Shown here in pieces: positions 1-8,406 of a DNA stretch of 64,000 bases. The notes under the pieces are model-generated. The model worked only from the letters and a program-made list of their open reading frames with translations, made no database searches and had not been told where the DNA came from. Source of the stretch: Burkholderiales bacterium. GTDB lineage: Bacteria; Pseudomonadota; Gammaproteobacteria; Burkholderiales; WYBJ01. The stretch covers positions 62,001 to 126,000 of the forward strand of contig JADLAC010000030.1 of assembly GCA_020848435.1 (NCBI GenBank), read 5' to 3'. The position numbers and the translations under genes are program-made. Position 1 is the stretch's first letter, and every line of letters begins with the position of its first letter.

Positions 1-622
1 GCGCCGTGGAGAGCATGAGATCGAGCTGCCCGCCGGCGAGATCGACCGCCGCGGGGCCGCTGCCCTTGTAGGGAACGTGCGCGATATTCACGCCGGTCTG
101 CAGCTTGAAGAGCTCCAGCGCGAGGTGCACGCTGCCGCCGATTCCGCCCGAGCCGCCGTTGAGGCCGCCGGGCTTTTGCTTCGCCAGCGCGATCAGCTCG
201 CGCATGTTGGCCACGGGCAGCGCGGCTTTGACCACGGCCACGATGGGCGTAACCGCCACCAGCGTGATCGGCGCGAAGTCCTTTACCGGGTGATAGCCGG
301 GATTGGCGTAAAGACTGATGCCGGTGGAGAAGCCGGTGTCGGCGAGCAGCAGGGTATAGCCATCGGCCTCGGCGCGCGCGGCCACCGCGGTGCCGATGTT
401 ACCGGCTGCGCCCGGACGGTTGTCGACGATCACCGGCTGGCCCACGATCTCGCTCAGCTTGGTCGCGACGATGCGCCCGGTGACGTCGGAGCCCCCGCCG
501 GGCGACCAGGGCACGATCATGCGCAGTGGCTTGGTCGGGTACGAAGCGGAAAAGACGGAAAGCGAGCTGAACCCGAGGGCCAGCCCCAGAGCAAAAGCGA
601 GCTTGCGAATGCGCGTCACCAT
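1..622 (-). CDS. Bug-family TTT substrate-binding protein (C-terminus cut by window edge)
   Basis: The protein starts at ATG 622 and runs off the left edge, so only about 207 N-terminal residues are visible. A hydrophobic signal peptide (residues about 5-27, LAFALGLALGFSS) is followed by the Bug-family opening with IVPWSPGGGSDVTGR, then DNRPGAAGNIG and ADGYTLL. This is the usual layout of periplasmic receptors for tripartite tricarboxylate transporters, which bind carboxylates and hand them to TctA/TctB. A GGAGAGG ribosome site sits right before the ATG. It lies 133 bases downstream of two CaiB/BaiF genes in the same direction, so the ligand is plausibly an acid that those enzymes turn into a CoA ester. 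The ligand cannot be read from sequence. Confidence 0.9.
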   Translation of the reverse strand, partial: MVTRIRKLAFALGLALGFSSLSVFSASYPTKPLRMIVPWSPGGGSDVTGRIVATKLSEIVGQPVIVDNRPGAAGNIGTAVAARAEADGYTLLLADTGFSTGISLYANPGYHPVKDFAPITLVAVTPIVAVVKAALPVANMRELIALAKQKPGGLNGGSGGIGGSVHLALELFKLQTGVNIAHVPYKGSGPAAVDLAGGQLDLMLSTA

Positions 623-755
623 GCCTCTCCTATCGACTGCTTGTACACCGTATACCGAATCGAACGAGCTCCGGTCAACCCGATCGCTGCGTTACTTCGT
701 AAACATGCGAGCGAATCGGCGTCCCGCGCATTCGCACGCATGCGCCGGCCGATGC

Positions 756-2039
756 TCAGACAACGCTCGGCCGCGCATAGACCAGCCCCTCGTCGGGCCA
801 CCACACCGTGCCTGCGGCGCGCAGCGCACGAACCTCGTCGATCGTCAGACCCAGGAGCTCTTGCAGGACGAGCGAGGTGTGCTCGCCCAGCCCTGGTGCG
901 CCCGCGAACGGTGCGTGCGGATGCGCGGAGAGCTTGATCGGATCGCCGGCTACGCGCAGATGCCGGCCGAGCGGGTGATCGAAGCCGACCAGCATGTCGC
1001 GCAGCGCGACGTGGGGATGCGAGAAGGCGTCGCGGATCGAGCGCACCGTCGCCCCGGGAATGCCGGCATCGAGAAAGCGCGCCTGCCAGTCGTCGGCATC
1101 ACGCGTGGCGATCACCGCCGCGACCTCCGCGTTGAGCGCTTGTTCGTTGTCCTGGCGCTGCGCCTCGCTGCGAAAGCGCGGGTCGTTCTCCCACTCGGGC
1201 TTGCCCATGACCTGGCAAGCGCTCGCCCAGAATTGGCGCGTGATTCCGAGCGCGAACCAGCGCCCGCAACGCGCACGAAACGGCCCGTAGGGCAAGGCGC
1301 CGCTGCCGCCGCGATGCGGCTCGGGGGTATAGCGCTTGCCCGCACCGAGCGCCGGCGGGACGCGGTAGGCATTCATGGCCAACTGCGCATCGAACAATGC
1401 GATGTCGAGGGCGGCACCGGTGTCGGTGCGCCGCCGGCGGGCCAGCGCCGCGAGTATGCCGGCGACAGCGTACAAGGCGCCGGCGAGCCCCCCGATCGGA
1501 TTGCCGCAGCGTACCGGCATGGCGTCGGGCTCGGCCGCGCCGGTGAGACTCATGCCCCCGCCCATCGCCTGGATGGTCGCGTCGTACGCCGGGTAACCCG
1601 CCAGCGGACCGCTGCGGCCGAAGCCGGTTACCGAGGCGCAGATGAGCCGCGGGTTGAGGGCGCGCAGGGTGTCCACATCCGCGCCGATGCGGCGCATGAC
1701 CTCGGGGCGAAAATTGTCGTAGACCACGTCCGCGATGCGCGCCAGCCGGTGCAGAAGCGCGCGCCCGCCCTCGGACTTCAGGTCCATGGCGAGCGAGAGC
1801 TTGTTGCGGTTCATGCCCCAGAAATAGGCCAGGGCTTCCGGCACCGGCGCGCTCGGCTCGAGCGCTTCGGGGCGCGCGCCCGGAAGACGCTCGACCTTGA
1901 CGACGGTGGCGCCGAGATCGGCCAGGATTTGCGTGCCGAAGGTCCCGGCGGGCTCGTCGCCGCACAGCTCGAGCAACAGCACGCCTGCCAGGGGGCCGGA
2001 GCGGCGAGCAAGCTCGGCGACGCGGTCGCGGCAATTCAT
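756..2039 (-). CDS. CaiB/BaiF family (type III) CoA-transferase, second of a tandem pair
   Basis: This 427-residue protein moves CoA between carboxylic acids. The start is ATG 2039, which overlaps the stop of the upstream transferase gene as ATGA, a sign of coupled translation. Family features visible: an N-terminal GVLLLELCGDEPAGTFGTQ Rossmann-like segment, ADLGATVVKVE, NRNKLSLAMDLKSEGG, the VTGFGRSGP loop, and the ALDIALFDAQLA segment holding the Asp expected to form the mixed anhydride. The N-terminal stretch (MNCRDRVAELARR) is unusual, and the typical LAGPxxxxxL signature is weakened. With the neighbouring copy it may form a heteromeric enzyme like BbsEF or SmtAB; that is inference. The substrate is unknown. 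Confidence 0.9.
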   Translation of the reverse strand: MNCRDRVAELARRSGPLAGVLLLELCGDEPAGTFGTQILADLGATVVKVERLPGARPEALEPSAPVPEALAYFWGMNRNKLSLAMDLKSEGGRALLHRLARIADVVYDNFRPEVMRRIGADVDTLRALNPRLICASVTGFGRSGPLAGYPAYDATIQAMGGGMSLTGAAEPDAMPVRCGNPIGGLAGALYAVAGILAALARRRRTDTGAALDIALFDAQLAMNAYRVPPALGAGKRYTPEPHRGGSGALPYGPFRARCGRWFALGITRQFWASACQVMGKPEWENDPRFRSEAQRQDNEQALNAEVAAVIATRDADDWQARFLDAGIPGATVRSIRDAFSHPHVALRDMLVGFDHPLGRHLRVAGDPIKLSAHPHAPFAGAPGLGEHTSLVLQELLGLTIDEVRALRAAGTVWWPDEGLVYARPSVV

Positions 2040-3250
2040 GACGCTCGCGCTCCGATGATCCCACGCGCCCGCAAGTCCGTGAGCCGCTGCGGGCCGATCT
2101 GCAACAATTCGGTCAAGACCTCGAAGGTATCCGCGCCCGCGAGCGAGGGGGCGCACTGAGAGCGCGGGCTCTCGCCTTCGAAGCGAAGCGCGCCGCCCGC
2201 GACGGGTACACGCCGGCCGGCGCCGTTCGTGAGATCGACGCGCATGCCGCGCGCCTGGGCTTGCGGATGGGCGAACGCGGCGGGAATATCGAGCACTCGG
2301 CCCACCGGGATACGCGCTTCGATGAACGCTGCTTCCCACGCTTGCGCCGGGCGCGCCAGCATGAGCGTCTCCAGCAGCGCATCGAGCGCGGCTTGATTGC
2401 GCTGCCGGTCGGCGAGGGTGCGAAAGCGCGCATCGTCGAGCAGATCCGGCCGGCCGATGACGTTGCAGAACGCGGGCCAGAAGTTGGTCGACGGGGCGAG
2501 CGACAGCCACTGCCCGTCGCCGCAACGAAACGGGCCGTAGGGCACGGTGCCCGCGCCACCACGCCGCGGCGAGGCCGGGGCGAACGTCATATTGCTGCCG
2601 AACACCTGCGGTACCCGATAGCAATTGAGCGCGAGCTGCACGTCAAGCAGCGCGATGTCGACGTGCTGGCCGGCTGCGGTGCGCGCGCGCTCCTCCAGCG
2701 CCGCGAGCACGCCGATGACGCCATAGATCGCGCCGGCGATGTCGCCGATCGGCACGCCCCAGCGGCAGGGTTCCGCATCCGCCGCACCGCTGCCCGTGAT
2801 GCTCATGACGCCGGCAAGCGCCTGCACCGTGATGTCGTAGGCACCGACCCGGCTCCACGGGCCTTGCGCGCCGAAGCCCGAGATCGAGCACACGATGATG
2901 CCGGGATGCACTTCGCGCAAGCGCGCGTAATCGATGCCCAGGCGTTCGGTTACCCCCGGACGGAAGTTCTCCCACACGACGTCGCTCTTGCGCGCGAGAT
3001 CGCGAAACAGCGCGAGACCCTCGGGCTGCTTGAGGTCGATGCACAGCGCGCGCTTGTTCTTCTGCAACGCCCAGAGAAACCCCTCGGCCTCGGAAATCGG
3101 CGCCTCGGCGAGCGGTTCGGGCGTCCCCGCCGCGGCGACGGGCTCGATGCGGATGACGTCGGCGCCCAGCTCGGCCAGCATCTGCGAGCCATAGGGACCA
3201 GCGACGACCGTGGACAGATCGAGCACCCGCACGCCGTGCAGAGGCGCCAT
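2036..3250 (-). CDS. CaiB/BaiF family (type III) CoA-transferase, first of a tandem pair
   Basis: The 404-residue product from ATG 3250 opens with LHGVRVLDLSTVVAGPYGSQ, followed by AELGADVIRIE, NKRALCIDLKQPEG, ISGFGAQGPW and VDIALLDVQLA, where the second Asp matches the catalytic Asp169 of formyl-CoA transferase. No clear Shine-Dalgarno is seen before 3250; a TTG about 15 codons upstream is an alternative start. The gene is first in a minus-strand unit with the second transferase and the Bug receptor, and faces away from the LysR gene at 3602. That arrangement points to LysR control of this unit. Confidence 0.9.
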   Translation of the reverse strand: MAPLHGVRVLDLSTVVAGPYGSQMLAELGADVIRIEPVAAAGTPEPLAEAPISEAEGFLWALQKNKRALCIDLKQPEGLALFRDLARKSDVVWENFRPGVTERLGIDYARLREVHPGIIVCSISGFGAQGPWSRVGAYDITVQALAGVMSITGSGAADAEPCRWGVPIGDIAGAIYGVIGVLAALEERARTAAGQHVDIALLDVQLALNCYRVPQVFGSNMTFAPASPRRGGAGTVPYGPFRCGDGQWLSLAPSTNFWPAFCNVIGRPDLLDDARFRTLADRQRNQAALDALLETLMLARPAQAWEAAFIEARIPVGRVLDIPAAFAHPQAQARGMRVDLTNGAGRRVPVAGGALRFEGESPRSQCAPSLAGADTFEVLTELLQIGPQRLTDLRARGIIGARAS

Positions 3251-3470
3251 CGACGATTCAACGTGCGCTTCGTGCTGTTCGGCCGTCAATGCGCTAGTCC
3301 CATGCCGCGGTCCCTTGAGCCGGACACGTCGCATCTCCTCGTGCCCATGGCGAATGCGATGCGACCGATACGATCCCGACGCGAGCGGTGGCATCGATCG
3401 GGGCCCCAGCGATGATACCTCTACCCGGTCTCCGGGCGCAGCCTTCGGTGCTCCGATGCGGGCAAACGAC

Positions 3471-3503
3471 AGCGCGCAGCACGTGAGCACCGTGCTGCGC
3501 GCT
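3471..3503. promoter_or_regulatory. 13-bp perfect inverted repeat in the divergent CaiB/LysR intergenic region
   Basis: AGCGCGCAGCACG (3471-3483) is followed by a 7-base spacer and its exact reverse complement CGTGCTGCGCGCT (3491-3503). It lies in the 351-base gap between the divergent CoA-transferase (start 3250) and LysR (start 3602) genes. A dyad here could be an operator or an RNA hairpin in a leader. No other feature stands out in the gap, except a GGGAGAGCG ribosome site just before 3602. Confidence 0.4.
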
Positions 3504-3601
3504 CGACCGCGCAACGAGCGCTGCGATACGCGGCTGCTTTTGCTCGGGCCTCGGTTCTGGGCAATACTCTGGCGGCAGATTCGCAGCCGATTGGGAGAGC
3601 G

Positions 3602-4504
3602 ATGAAGGACCTCGAACGCATGGTCGTCTTTACGCGAGTCGTTCAAGCCAAGAGCTTCTCCGCGGCCGCCCGCGATCTCGGAACGTCGAAGTCGCGCGTG
3701 AGCAAGGCGGTCACGCAGCTCGAAAGATCGCTCGGCGCGAGGCTGCTCAATCGAACGACGCGCGCGATGAGCCTGACCGAGGCCGGCGCGCTGTTGTACG
3801 AGCGCTGTGCGCAGCTAGTCGAGCAGCTCGCCGAGGCCAAGCGCGTCGTCGGCGAGCTGCAATCGGGGCCGCGCGGGGTCCTGAGGATCAGCGCGCCGGT
3901 CGCGTTCGGAACGCTGCACATCGCACCCGCGTTGCCGGAATTCCTTTCGCGTTACCGGGAAGTCAAGGTCGACATGGCGATCACCGATCGCCTGGTCGAC
4001 TTGGCGGACGAAGGCTATGACCTCGCCGTGCGCATCGCCAAGGAGCCTGCTCCGAACCTCGTGGCGCGGCGGCTCGCCTGCGTCAACCGCAAGATCTGCG
4101 CGACCCCGGAGTACTTCCGCCGCCACGGCATTCCGCGCAAGCCCGCGGATCTCGAGCGCCACAACTGCCTCACTTACACCTACTATCCTCAGGATCACTG
4201 GCGCCTGCATGGCCCCGGCGGCGAGATCTCCGTGCAAGTGTCGGGCAACCTGAAGCTCAACGACGACGAGGCGTTGTCGCAAGCGGTGCTGGGCGGTCTG
4301 GGCGTGGCGCTGTTGCCGACCTTCATCGTCGGGCGCGACTTGCAGGCAGGGCGCTTGCAATCGGTACTCTCCGACTACGTGCCGCTGGAGCGGCATATCC
4401 ACGCGGTGTACCTGCCCACGCCGCATCTGCCGGCGAAGGTGAGAGCCTTCATCGACTACCTGCTGGAGCGCATCGGCCCGCAACCGTACTGGGACCTTGG
4501 CTAG
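3602..4504 (+). CDS. LysR-family transcriptional regulator
   Basis: The 300-residue protein has an N-terminal winged helix-turn-helix (about residues 1-60: FTRVVQAKSFSAAARDLG, SKSRVSKAVTQLE, LLNRTTRAMSLTEAG), a linker helix, and a periplasmic-binding-like effector domain (about 88-292). The TSKSRVSKAVTQLE/LLNRTTR pattern is that of the large CrgA/DhcR-like branch. It is transcribed away from the CoA-transferase pair, the common arrangement for a LysR protein and its targets, with the effector probably the substrate or a CoA-related intermediate. A good GGGAGAG site supports this start. The downstream neighbour is convergent. Confidence 0.93.
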   Translation: MKDLERMVVFTRVVQAKSFSAAARDLGTSKSRVSKAVTQLERSLGARLLNRTTRAMSLTEAGALLYERCAQLVEQLAEAKRVVGELQSGPRGVLRISAPVAFGTLHIAPALPEFLSRYREVKVDMAITDRLVDLADEGYDLAVRIAKEPAPNLVARRLACVNRKICATPEYFRRHGIPRKPADLERHNCLTYTYYPQDHWRLHGPGGEISVQVSGNLKLNDDEALSQAVLGGLGVALLPTFIVGRDLQAGRLQSVLSDYVPLERHIHAVYLPTPHLPAKVRAFIDYLLERIGPQPYWDLG

Positions 4505-4525
4505 CCCAACGTCCACCCGGACCAG

Positions 4526-4594
4526 GGTCGGACCACCGCATGGTCGGACCAGGGTCGGACCAGCACCGCATCGGACCGGACAGGGGTCGGACCG
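4526..4594. repeat. Cluster of GGTCGGACC repeats between convergent genes
   Basis: The 9-mer GGTCGGACC occurs at 4526, 4542, 4553 and 4585 in the 135-base gap between the LysR stop (4504) and the convergent metalloprotein stop (4640). Degenerate copies (CGGACCAGG, TCGGACCGGA) fill the space. The reverse complement, GGTCCGACC, occurs at 25642 in another intergenic region. Irregular spacing suggests degenerate REP-like sequence rather than an array. Confidence 0.55.
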
Positions 4595-4639
4595 GGGCCG
4601 GAGCAGCACCCGGGGCGCCGCGGCGAGCGCGGACCGCAG

Positions 4640-5737
4640 CTAAAGCGGCATCAACGTGACCAACAGCTCGCCGAGCTTGGTGATGAGGCCGGGCACGCCC
4701 GCCGTCTGTTCATCGCTGTCCGCGGCCGGCCGAGGCACCACGTCGTCGCCGAGGCCGAGCGCCTGCATGGTCGCGGCACGCGCGTCGAACGCCTTGTCGC
4801 CGAGCTGTTGCTGGGAGGTGTAGATCGAACCGCCGGAGACCGGAAATTTCTTGCCGGCGGGGGTGACCTTGAGCGCTCTCACCGCGCCGGGGTCCGCGAA
4901 GGCGAGGCGCGCGACGCGCTCCTTGCCGGCGATTCTCACCAGCCGATCGACCAGGCTCGTCTGGTAGGCGTACGCGGGGTTGCCGTCGTAGGATTTGTTC
5001 CACGACTTCATGAAGTCGATGGCGAACCAGTCGGTGAGCCCTTCGCCGACGAAGCCGGCGGGGCCGCCGTAGCAGTGGACGATCTCGTGCACCATCAGGC
5101 CCGGCGCGCAGTTGCTATGCGCATTCACCATGACGCCGCCGTGCGTGAGCTGCGTCGCCGGCGCGTTGCCCGCCCAGGCAGCGTCCGAAGGCATGATCGC
5201 GATCGCGCCCGTCTTCTGGAAGAACTCGGTCGCTTGCGTCTGCGTGGTAAACCGGAACTTGCCGTCGAACGACGGATCGGCGATCCATTGCTGGTGGATC
5301 GTCTGGTACGAAACACCGGGCAGCAGCCCGTTCATGACATCGCAGGCGATCGACCCGTTCGCATCCACCGGGTTACCCAGCATGAGCACCATGCCGGGCT
5401 CGGTGATCTGCTTGCCGACTTTCAGCGTCAGCGAAAGCGCTGGCCACGTCACGGGTACTGCCGGCGCCGGGACGTTTGCCGGCCTGGGCGGTTTGGCATT
5501 GAGCGCCTGCACGTAGACCCCCAGCTGCTGCACGATCTCGGCCAGGTCGGGAAAGGCGTACTGGTTGAGATCGGGCTTGCCCAAGCGCTTGAGCCCCCAC
5601 TTGACGGCGGTTACCGGCAGTGTCGGCAGCGGTTCGCCGGAGCAGATATGCAGCGCGTCCGGGCGCTTGTCGTCGAGTGGAACGTATTCCTTGCACACCG
5701 GGCAGACACCCGGACCCTTCTTCAGGCTTGGCGGCAT
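4640..5737 (-). CDS. Putative metallopeptidase-like protein with HEIVH and zinc-binding Cys/His cluster
   Basis: I do not recognise a named family for this 365-residue protein. Residues 12-32 contain CPVC followed by HIC (C12, C15, H30, C32), a possible small zinc site. The middle holds HEIVHCYGG (H217, E218, H221) followed by GEGLTDWF (E232), which resembles the HExxH plus EGL pattern of MA-clan zinc peptidases. There is no signal peptide or membrane segment, so it is probably cytoplasmic. A GGGAGGG ribosome site precedes ATG 5737. The gene lies only 11 bases after the stop of the UGA-containing selenoprotein gene, so the two are very likely cotranscribed and may act together. The peptidase role is inference from motif spacing. 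Confidence 0.6.
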   Translation of the reverse strand: MPPSLKKGPGVCPVCKEYVPLDDKRPDALHICSGEPLPTLPVTAVKWGLKRLGKPDLNQYAFPDLAEIVQQLGVYVQALNAKPPRPANVPAPAVPVTWPALSLTLKVGKQITEPGMVLMLGNPVDANGSIACDVMNGLLPGVSYQTIHQQWIADPSFDGKFRFTTQTQATEFFQKTGAIAIMPSDAAWAGNAPATQLTHGGVMVNAHSNCAPGLMVHEIVHCYGGPAGFVGEGLTDWFAIDFMKSWNKSYDGNPAYAYQTSLVDRLVRIAGKERVARLAFADPGAVRALKVTPAGKKFPVSGGSIYTSQQQLGDKAFDARAATMQALGLGDDVVPRPAADSDEQTAGVPGLITKLGELLVTLMPL

Positions 5738-5748
5738 GGAACCCTCCC

Positions 5749-7476
5749 TCAGTCGACTTCCTGAATGAGCTCAGCCCAGCGCGCGGGTAGCTTCACTTCC
5801 TTCGCAACCGTATAGCCGAGCACGCCGTTGTGCGCGAACACGTAGGCGTTGGTGCGCAGCGCATCGCCGCTGACCGCGAGCATGTAATTATCCGGCGTGT
5901 TCACCAGCGGCACCAGCCGGTTCGGATCGGCCGACTCGGCGAACACGCCGGGCGCGTTGCCCTGCGCCACCTCCGCCGACAGATTCCATATCGGCTTCAG
6001 GTTCCAGTCGCGCAGGATGCGCTCGAACTGCGACGCAGGGATGCGCGCATGCTCGTACAGATACTGCCGCACGTCGGCCTTGGACCAGCCGGCGCGGGCG
6101 ATGGTCTGGGCGAGAATCGGCGACAGCAGCACCAGCGGGCGCAGCGTGCCGTTGCCCATACCGACGGTGAACATGAGCTGCCAGGAGATCTGTCGCACCA
6201 CGGCATCGGCGAGATACGGCAGGAGCTGCTCGGGCGTCGAACCCGAGACCGAGGCGATCAGGTTGCCGCCGGTATAACGCGCGATGGTCACGGCGCTCGC
6301 GCGCGGATCGCAGCCCATTTCGGCGGCAACGGTGGGCCAGCCGATGGCCTCGAGCACGTCTTCGTTCTCGGCCAGCACGACGCGCCAGGTGTTGCCGAAC
6401 GTGGCCTTGTCGTTCTTATGCAGCAGGAATCCCGCGACGTTGCGCAGGTACAGCCGCCAGAAGCGCCCGATCGAGGTGTTGGGCTGGAAACCGTCGCGAA
6501 TCACGCCCTGGGTGTAATTGAAGCGCAGCGTCTTGATGAGCGGGCCGTTCAAAATGATCAGGGTTTCGCCGCCGGGGGTGTTGCCGCTGTGCTCCACGCC
6601 GTAAGCCGGATCGACCATCGCTTCGATCAGCGCGACGAGAATCGGCATGTACTCGGGCCGGCAGCCGGCCATGACACCGTTGACGGCGATGCTCCAGGGC
6701 GTGGCCTCGCGATTGTCCGGCAGGATGCGACCGAGCACCTCGTTCGGGTCGCGATCGGTGAAGCGCAGGAATTCCGCCACCTTCGCCCGCGTCGGCGGAA
6801 CGATGGGCAGCCCGTCGCTCCACTCCTGGCGAACGAAGTGGCGATTGACCTGATCGAAATCGCCCGTGAAGACGAGGTCGTGCGCACCCGGCTCGGTCTC
6901 GTCCTCGGCGGCGTCTTGCGCACGCGTGAGATTGGCGATGACGTCCTCGACCGTCAGCTCGAGAACGTTCCGGCGCAGCTCGTCCTTGTCCTGCGCGCCG
7001 GGATGTCCGGGCACCTTGGCAACCGGCAGCGTGAAGCCCAGGCCGCGCGTGACCGCGGCGGCCTGCGTGAGAAAGCCCTCGCAGACGAGCGAAGCGCTCG
7101 GAATGCCGGCCCGCTCACACACCGCGCTTGCCCGCAACACGGCGGGCGTGCAGCTTCCTCAACAGCCCATGCCTGAAATGGCAGCGTCGACGCCGAGCGC
7201 CTTGAAGCGCGCCGGCAACGATGCCAGCACTTCGCGTTCGTCCTTGCCGTGGGTGTTGCCGAATTCGCGCCAGCTCACGAAGCGAATGTCCGGAAAGCGC
7301 TGGCGCAGTCCTTCCTCCAGCAGCGCGAACACCTCGTCGCCGCGGAAAAGAAAATCCCAAAGCTGGGCGACCGTCTTGCCGTGCAGGCTGGCGAGCCTCG
7401 GCGCGAGTGCTTGTTTCGTGACGCGCCGTGGGCTCCTCGGCCACAGCACCTCGTACTGACCGTCGCTTGCGGACAT
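5749..7476 (-). CDS. UGSC-family selenoprotein, in-frame UGA (Sec) at codon 106
   Basis: Read from ATG 7476 (GAGGA ribosome site 7 bases upstream), the frame runs to a TGA at 7159-7161 and continues open to 5749. The junction reads GMGC-(TGA)-GSCTPAVLRAS. This fits the UGSC motif after which the UGSC (seleno)protein family is named, so the TGA most likely encodes selenocysteine, giving a 575-residue protein with C105, U106 and C109. The N-terminal domain (about 25-170) has GKTVAQLWDFLFRGDE, REFGNTHGKDERE and ERAGIPSASLVCEGF. The C-terminal part (about 195-570) has DGLPIVPPTRAKV and a long conserved-looking region of unknown function. A redox role through the Cys-Sec pair is inferred; no substrate is known. 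Gene callers would split it at 7159. The name comes from memory of the family. The genome should also contain selA, selB and selC. Confidence 0.82.
7130..7147 (-). promoter_or_regulatory. Candidate bacterial SECIS hairpin downstream of the Sec UGA
   Basis: On the minus strand, GCCCGC (7147-7142), a 6-base loop CGUGUU and GCGGGC (7135-7130) form a perfect 6-bp stem. The loop begins 18 bases after the UGA and has G at its second position. Bacterial SECIS elements lie inside the coding frame, with the apical loop roughly 16-37 bases after the UGA and a G near the loop start, so position and shape fit. A 2-bp outer GC extension is possible across a small internal loop. Confidence 0.6.
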
Positions 7477-7637
7477 CGATGAATCCTCTAACTTGCTGAC
7501 ACCAGAACCGGCACGCCCGGCGAGACGAGCCGCGGCCGCGCGCGACAAGGCCGCCACGGCCGATGGCGTATCGGGGCTTGACGCATTGTAGCGGGGCGAT
7601 ACATCGTTGCGCATTTTTCCGACAGGACCGAACCGTC

Positions 7638-8396
7638 ATGGAATGGCTCACCGACCCGGCAGCGTGGGTGGCGCTGGCGACGCTCACGGCACTCGAAATC
7701 GTACTGGGCGTCGACAATATCATTTTCATCTCGATCCTGGTCGGCCGCTTGCCGGAGCATCAGCGCCAGCGCGCGCGCACCATCGGCCTTGCGCTGGCCG
7801 CTGGCACCCGCATCGCGCTGCTGTTGTCGATCGCGTGGGTCATGTCCCTCACCGATCCCTGGTTCAGCCTGTTCGGCAAGCAGGTTTCCGGCCGGGACTT
7901 GATCCTGCTCGGCGGCGGCTTGTTCCTGCTGTGGAAGAGCGTGCACGAGATCCATGGCGCGCTCGAGGGCGAGGAAGATGTCCGAGCTGCCGGCGCGGCC
8001 GCGTCGTTCGCCGCGGTCGTGGGCCAGATCGCGATCATCGACATCGTCTTCTCGCTCGATTCGGTCATCACCGCCGTCGGCCTGGTGGACGAGGTGAACA
8101 TCATGATCATCGCCATCCTGCTGGCTGTCGCCGTGATGCTCTTTGCCGCGGGGGCGGTCAGCCGCTTCGTCGAGACCCATCCCACGCTCAAGATGCTGGC
8201 GTTGAGCTTCCTGGTCCTGGTCGGGGTCGCCCTGGTTGCCGAAGGCTGGGGATTCCATATCCCCAAGGGCTACATCTACTTCTCCATGGCCTTCGCCGTC
8301 GGTGTTGAGATGCTCAACTTGCGCATGCGCAAGCGCTTGCGCGAGCCGGTGCAATTGCGCCAGTCGGGACAGCTCAAGCAGCGGATCGATTTGTGA
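7638..8396 (+). CDS. TerC/Alx-family integral membrane protein
   Basis: The 252-residue protein from ATG 7638 has about seven predicted membrane helices and the two TerC signatures, ALEIVLGVDNIIFISILV near the N-terminus and IDIVFSLDSVITAVGLVDE in the middle, whose acidic residues lie within the membrane. TerC/Alx proteins are linked to manganese export or metal homeostasis and in some systems to metalation of secreted proteins. An in-frame ATG 75 bases upstream (7563) is less likely because the family begins with the hydrophobic MEWLTDPAAW segment. I see no yybP-ykoY riboswitch in the short leader. It is divergent to the selenoprotein gene (161-base gap) and convergent with a Bug gene. Confidence 0.9.
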   Translation: MEWLTDPAAWVALATLTALEIVLGVDNIIFISILVGRLPEHQRQRARTIGLALAAGTRIALLLSIAWVMSLTDPWFSLFGKQVSGRDLILLGGGLFLLWKSVHEIHGALEGEEDVRAAGAAASFAAVVGQIAIIDIVFSLDSVITAVGLVDEVNIMIIAILLAVAVMLFAAGAVSRFVETHPTLKMLALSFLVLVGVALVAEGWGFHIPKGYIYFSMAFAVGVEMLNLRMRKRLREPVQLRQSGQLKQRIDL

Positions 8397-8406
8397 CGGA
8401 GGGGCG

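Noticed and set aside
390-2159. Long plus-strand open frame across the Bug and first CoA-transferase genes
   Set aside because: It is antisense to two well-supported genes and its translation is Arg/Ala-rich with no family match, as expected of shadows in GC-rich DNA.
4505-4639. CRISPR-like array of GGTCGGACC units
   Set aside because: Units are nine bases and spacing is irregular (16, 11 and 32 bases); no cas genes are nearby.
5749-7140. A separate 463-residue gene starting at GTG 7140
   Set aside because: It would begin in the middle of a conserved GSCTPA motif directly after the UGA and has no ribosome site; read-through with selenocysteine explains both sides better.
7477-7637. Manganese (yybP-ykoY) riboswitch in front of the TerC-family gene
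   Set aside because: The leader is short and I could not find the conserved helices; no support in sequence.
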